From Allantophomopsis cytisporea (lineage: Eukaryota; Ascomycota; Leotiomycetes; Phacidiales; Phacidiaceae): 64,000 nt of DNA. Every line of letters begins with the position of its first letter. Positions within the stretch are counted from its first letter, which is position 1. Position numbers and translations under genes: made by a program. A model generated the notes under the pieces. That model searched no databases. It was not told where the DNA came from and saw only the letters and a list, made by a program, of their open reading frames with translations. Below, in pieces: positions 60,401-64,000 of the stretch. The stretch spans positions 1,426,001-1,490,000 of the forward strand of contig CP103030.1 in NCBI GenBank assembly GCA_024752435.1, read 5' to 3'.

Positions 60401-61052
60401 GGTAGGACTCTCTACACGCAATGGTAGCACTGGTCCAAACCGTGATCACTCGGCCCACGGCCACAACGATCGCCAGCGACCAGGGTCGCAACCAAGCCAC
60501 ACCGCCCATATGCCAGCGCCACCTGTTTACGGCGGGCAATACTACCCTTCAATGCCTCAACAGCCATTCGATATGCAGCGTACCGACAGTATGGATTCCA
60601 ACATGGCACCATATTCCTACGTGCAGACTCCGATGTTCACTCAGTCCACTCTCCCACCGATGAACTTGCAGCAAATGCAATATCAGCAAGGAATGGTCAA
60701 CCGCTCGCCTGCTCAACAGCAGCAGATGAACAACTACTATCCTGCTATGTCCATGCCTTCATATGCAGGTTATGGTAGCGCTTCACCAGCTGTCGACCAT
60801 TACAGGAACCAAGGCATGCAGACTGGTTCGCCAGCTCAACCACCACCTCCACAAATGAGTGGCTCCCCAATGCTTGGAACAGCATTTGCGCCACCAGGAT
60901 TTGGAATGAGCATGGGTGGGTACGGGTATCCTATGGGCATGCAAAACATGGGATTCATGCAGCAGCAGGAAGTTGGGAGACGCGGTCGTGTAAGTCTTTC
61001 CCACAAACTACCCTATTAACCAAACACGCGACTGACTTTCACATAGCGTTGA
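57433..61052 (+). CDS. jsn1: PUF RNA-binding protein with RRM (Jsn1/Puf1-like)
   Basis: Exons 57433..57674, 57776..60989 and 61047..61052 give 1153 aa. Intron 1 is 101 nt (GTATGT/CACAG). Intron 2 (57 nt, GTAAGT/ACATAG) leaves a terminal exon of only Arg plus stop, giving the tail EVGRRGRR; reading through intron 2 would end instead in nine different residues. The N-terminal 440 aa are Ser/Pro/Asn-rich. The RRM spans about 452-528 (RALWLGSIPSSTT, then NCGFVNFEHLESAIS). The PUF repeats span about 620-956 (LGNTVVQKLFEYC, NGTWAAQKIIDVA, YGNYVLQCCLK, YGARAMRACLE). The C-terminus is Gln/Met/Pro-rich. Jsn1/Puf2-type proteins bind 3' UTRs of mRNAs for membrane and mitochondrial proteins and affect their localisation and decay. 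Targets here are unknown. Confidence 0.92.
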
Positions 61053-61713
61053 TCCGATGACTTGACATCCATCATTATTTCTTGTATGACGATGAGAGAG
61101 CTGGCCTCGTATGGCTCTTTTTTTTCTTTATGTCCTGTCTTATAACTTCTTTCCTCCTTCCATCTTTGAAAAAAGTAAAAAATTCAGGTGTTTATGGATG
61201 GAGTATGCTGGAGTCTTATATTTTGTTATTGTGTGTGCAGTTTTTTTGATGAGCATTTTACGGTGACATTTTGTGTGGGCGAGAAGAGAAGAAGGGGGCG
61301 GCATCGGGATGTCGGCTTGATTGTTGTGGAGGTGGTGAGGTTGTTGGGGTTGTTGGGTTGTATGATGGGTAGAGTAGAGTAGATTGATATGAGTGAATGG
61401 AATGGGATTTTGAGTGTTTTGTGTTCATTTTGGGTTTCGTGATCTGATCGCTATGCTGTGCGATGTATGGGAAAAGGGCAGAGGGGACTTGGAATATTTT
61501 ATGGGCAGATCTGTAATTGTTGATATCAAGGTGAGAGATGGGATTTTGCTTAGAATTTGTTTCGTTGCAGACTGAGGTAATTTATGCATATTCATGATAT
61601 ACGGAGTATAAATCTGGAGACTTCAGAATATCGGTGTTAAGACTAGTCTCAAGCCTCTATCTCAGTTATATGCTTCGCGTATAATCCTAAGTATCATAAC
61701 AAGAGGAATCTTC
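61053..61713. other. Convergent 3' region between PUF gene and disrupted ankyrin-like gene
   Basis: These are 661 nt, TG-rich on the plus strand between 61250 and 61500. A TACGGAGTA motif lies at 61600-61608. No gene is recognised. Confidence 0.4.
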
Positions 61714-64000
61714 CTATTTAGCATCAGACACATCTACACCAGTATTCGACCATTCTAACTCAGAATCTGTATCTAAAGATCGATCGTTGATGAAATGTTC
61801 AGTGGCACTCAAATTGATAATAGTGCCGTTCACCTAAACCCCACACCTTACTCCTTCCACAAACATGACTTACTTCATCCATCCAGGCCCCTGGAACTTT
61901 ATTTTCTTCCAAGTGCTCTACTAAGCACCAGAACTCCCTAGAATATCCGTCAGTGGGTTCAGACCATAATAATTTCCATTCCGAGATCGAGTCTCCAAAG
62001 GTAAGACCAACAATTTGGACATGTGGAGAACAAAAATATCTGCGACGCAATATCCGGAAAGCAAGGTTTCTTGTCCACAGCCGCCCCCGGAAGTGTGAAA
62101 TACTATGATGTGCTGCTTCGTACTTGCCATATGTCAATATGTCAATATCCCAATTCTTGATAGCTCTGACCCAGGATTGAACAGCACGATTTACGTCCAC
62201 CAATGTGATTATCGTAAGATTATACCATGCTATGAGAAAATCTAACGCGGTGCATCCCTCAAATTGTTTATCGTCCATACAGTTAGAAGAGGTCTGGAAG
62301 AGATATTGTTTCGATAAAGGGAGTACGTCGTCGAGAATATGGCGTACAGACTCTTCAGTAAGTGAATCTCCCACAAGCGAAGCCAGTCCTAAGAGTTTTA
62401 CAAAACCGAACCAAAGACTAGGTTCTCCACACTTGGCTATAATATCGGCTGGAGAAAGTAACCCAGGTGCGGCTTTGAGAATAAGGAGAGCGTTATGTAG
62501 CAATTCAGAAGGAGAATGAGAGCCTCTACTCATTATGAGACGGGCATTGTTGACATACCATGCCAAGTTCTCGGGCACTTGCGACGATCGTCGGAATTCA
62601 AGCCATCGCATGAATCCTTGAGTGGGCATACTGGCAAAGATATCAGGACAGCTAGCCGTTGGATCTCTCCACCTGTCCTCACTTTCAAGTATCAGATCGA
62701 ATTCAGGCATCAGAAGCCTAAAGAACTTCTCTCGACTTTCCAGATTATACGTTTGTCATATGGTAGCATACACGAGGCTGATCAGTAAGTCATCAGGAGA
62801 AAGGACATATTCATAACGATAGGAGCTTACCTTCTCTCTAAATTCTCATTGCCAATTTTGTAGCCGGAGTTAAAGAGTCAGCTCTTAATTCTATTGCTGC
62901 ATACTTCACATATGTAAGCAAGATTCTCTACTGAATATCATTTCCTTCAAGTAACGTCTTCCGACTAACCCTTGCTAGAGGAAGGGGTGGAATAGGAGAA
63001 AATCCCAACTCACGTATGACAATGGTCGTCCAAATTCATCTAAGTCAAAGGGCGAGGCTTTTCGTTCATTAAAAAGTTTCGCAAGCAAGTCTACATTACC
63101 ATAAAGCACAGCCTCAAATACTGAGTCCCTTCTTTCACGGATATTATAGCTTCGAAGTACACGATCCCAGCCAGACCCGGCCTGTATTGTTCGGACCTCC
63201 CACACTCGACTTGACAGCCACCAAGGTAACCGTAGTCTAGCCCAGTACTTTTGGTTTCTCGATTCTTGGGAGCAGTTGCCAATAGAAAGCTCAGCTTCTC
63301 GAGCTTCGACTTCTTCTCGATAAGTCACGGAGCCTATGAAGTACTCCAACCATGATTTAGGTCTGCCCGGCGGGTCATAACTACTAAATCGTGTGGTGTT
63401 TTTTCTTGAGTGGCTGATAGGCAACAGAGAACTGTCCGTTGCGCCACGTGGGGAATCTTGCAAGACAGCCTTTTCGAGAGCACACAAGCGTTCTGACATA
63501 TTTTGTTGCATATTTTGTTGAGATTCATAGGTTCTTTGGCTAAGGAGGACGACCTGTTGATGCAGTTCGAATGAACTATTCTGACTGACTAGAATCTGCT
63601 CTTGAAGTTGATGCGATTTGTTATGGTGTTGAATTCCAGTCTCTTGTAATTGAAAAGACTTATGCTGAACTCGAAGTACTTCCTCCTGCTGAAGACCTGT
63701 AGCCTGTATGCGCCTGTTGACTTCTTGGACCGAGTCTTTTGTTTCTTTCTGGAGATCTAAGGTCTTCTCCTGGAGCTCGAAAGATTGCGCTGAAACTCGC
63801 TTGGATGCCGGTCAAGAGCTCTGTTCGAGTGTAAGTATTTCCTTGTTTCCGTCGTCATGTTTACGCTTACCGGCAATAAACATCGGTTGAAAGTTGCAGA
63901 CATGACTTTGCCCTTTCTAACTTTCCATTGAGTCTGGCGATATCATGCTCCTTCAAAATAGCCTTTATACCTCCCCGATACTTATCCTTCTTCAAGCCCG
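61714..64000 (-). pseudogene. Disrupted ankyrin-like fungal gene, 5' part beyond the window
   Basis: The gene continues past 64000. Recognisable pieces on the minus strand are: an N-terminal coiled-coil (LKEHDIARLNGKLERAKS near 63930, then Gln/Glu-rich heptads down to about 63490); PPGRPKSWLEYFIG and the family hallmark LPWWLSSRVWEVR with GNVDLLAKLFNERKASPFD, an ankyrin-like unit (to 63014); an exon from 62903; a long C-terminal block (62710 to 61874); and a last exon 61714..61833 after a 40-nt intron. Two problems suggest decay. In the exon at 62903, YAAIELRAD and FNSGYKIGNENLERR lie in different frames, implying an indel near 62875-62881. The frame leading into the C-terminal block also has a TGA at 62757-62759. 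A TGA near 63810 forces an uncertain splice at the coiled-coil. Unrecognised introns or sequencing error remain possible. Function of the family is unknown. Confidence 0.6.

Overview
The window is nuclear DNA from a filamentous ascomycete (Pezizomycotina). Short 40-110 nt introns with GTRNGT-type donors and CTNAC-like branch sites interrupt most genes. The proteins are fungal orthologues: Dhh1, Drs2, Vps72/YL1, Jsn1-type PUF, Asr1-type RING-PHD, mL46, eL43 and an NCS1 purine permease. Protein style and gene set suggest Leotiomycetes, possibly Sclerotiniaceae such as Botrytis or Sclerotinia. That placement is an inference made without a database search.

Layout. 1-8.5 kb (+): an acidic unknown protein; the DEAD-box helicase gene dhh1 (3 exons); a multi-pass membrane protein of a fungal family of unknown function whose reading frame changes near its 3' end; and an acidic chromatin-type protein with a DEK_C-like N-terminus. 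8.8-16 kb (-): a six-exon NCS1 purine/cytosine permease, a small secreted protein, a single-exon fusion of a zinc-type macrodomain with an M-class sirtuin, and a CRIPT-like zinc protein. 16.6-20.8 kb (+): the P4-ATPase flippase drs2, divergent from CRIPT. 22.8-23.9 kb (-): an Ecl1-type short zinc protein. 24-35.8 kb: almost 12 kb with no supportable gene, rich in short tandem repeats. 35.8-38.5 kb: a saccharopine-dehydrogenase-like oxidoreductase (-) divergent from ribosomal protein eL43 (+), with CACGTGAC and TTAGGG elements between them. 41.6-46.2 kb (+): a RING-PHD ubiquitin ligase and mitochondrial ribosomal protein mL46. 47.1-52.3 kb (-): an MFS monocarboxylate-type transporter and the SWR1-complex subunit Vps72/YL1 with a very long low-complexity linker. 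57.4-61.1 kb (+): an RRM+PUF RNA-binding protein with a 6-nt terminal exon. 61.7-64 kb (-): a disrupted ankyrin-like gene running off the window.

Most genes are housekeeping or gene-expression functions: mRNA decay (Dhh1, PUF), chromatin (Vps72, DEK_C protein), translation (eL43, mL46), ubiquitin signalling (RING-PHD) and membrane trafficking (Drs2). There is no secondary-metabolite cluster, CRISPR array, rRNA or recognisable tRNA, and no intact transposon. The most unusual locus is the macrodomain-sirtuin fusion, which joins a predicted ADP-ribosyl transferase module and a predicted ADP-ribosyl hydrolase module in one chain.

Exon boundaries were assigned by eye from splice signals, frame continuity and conserved protein sequence. 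Untranslated regions and transcription start sites are not visible and were not assigned.
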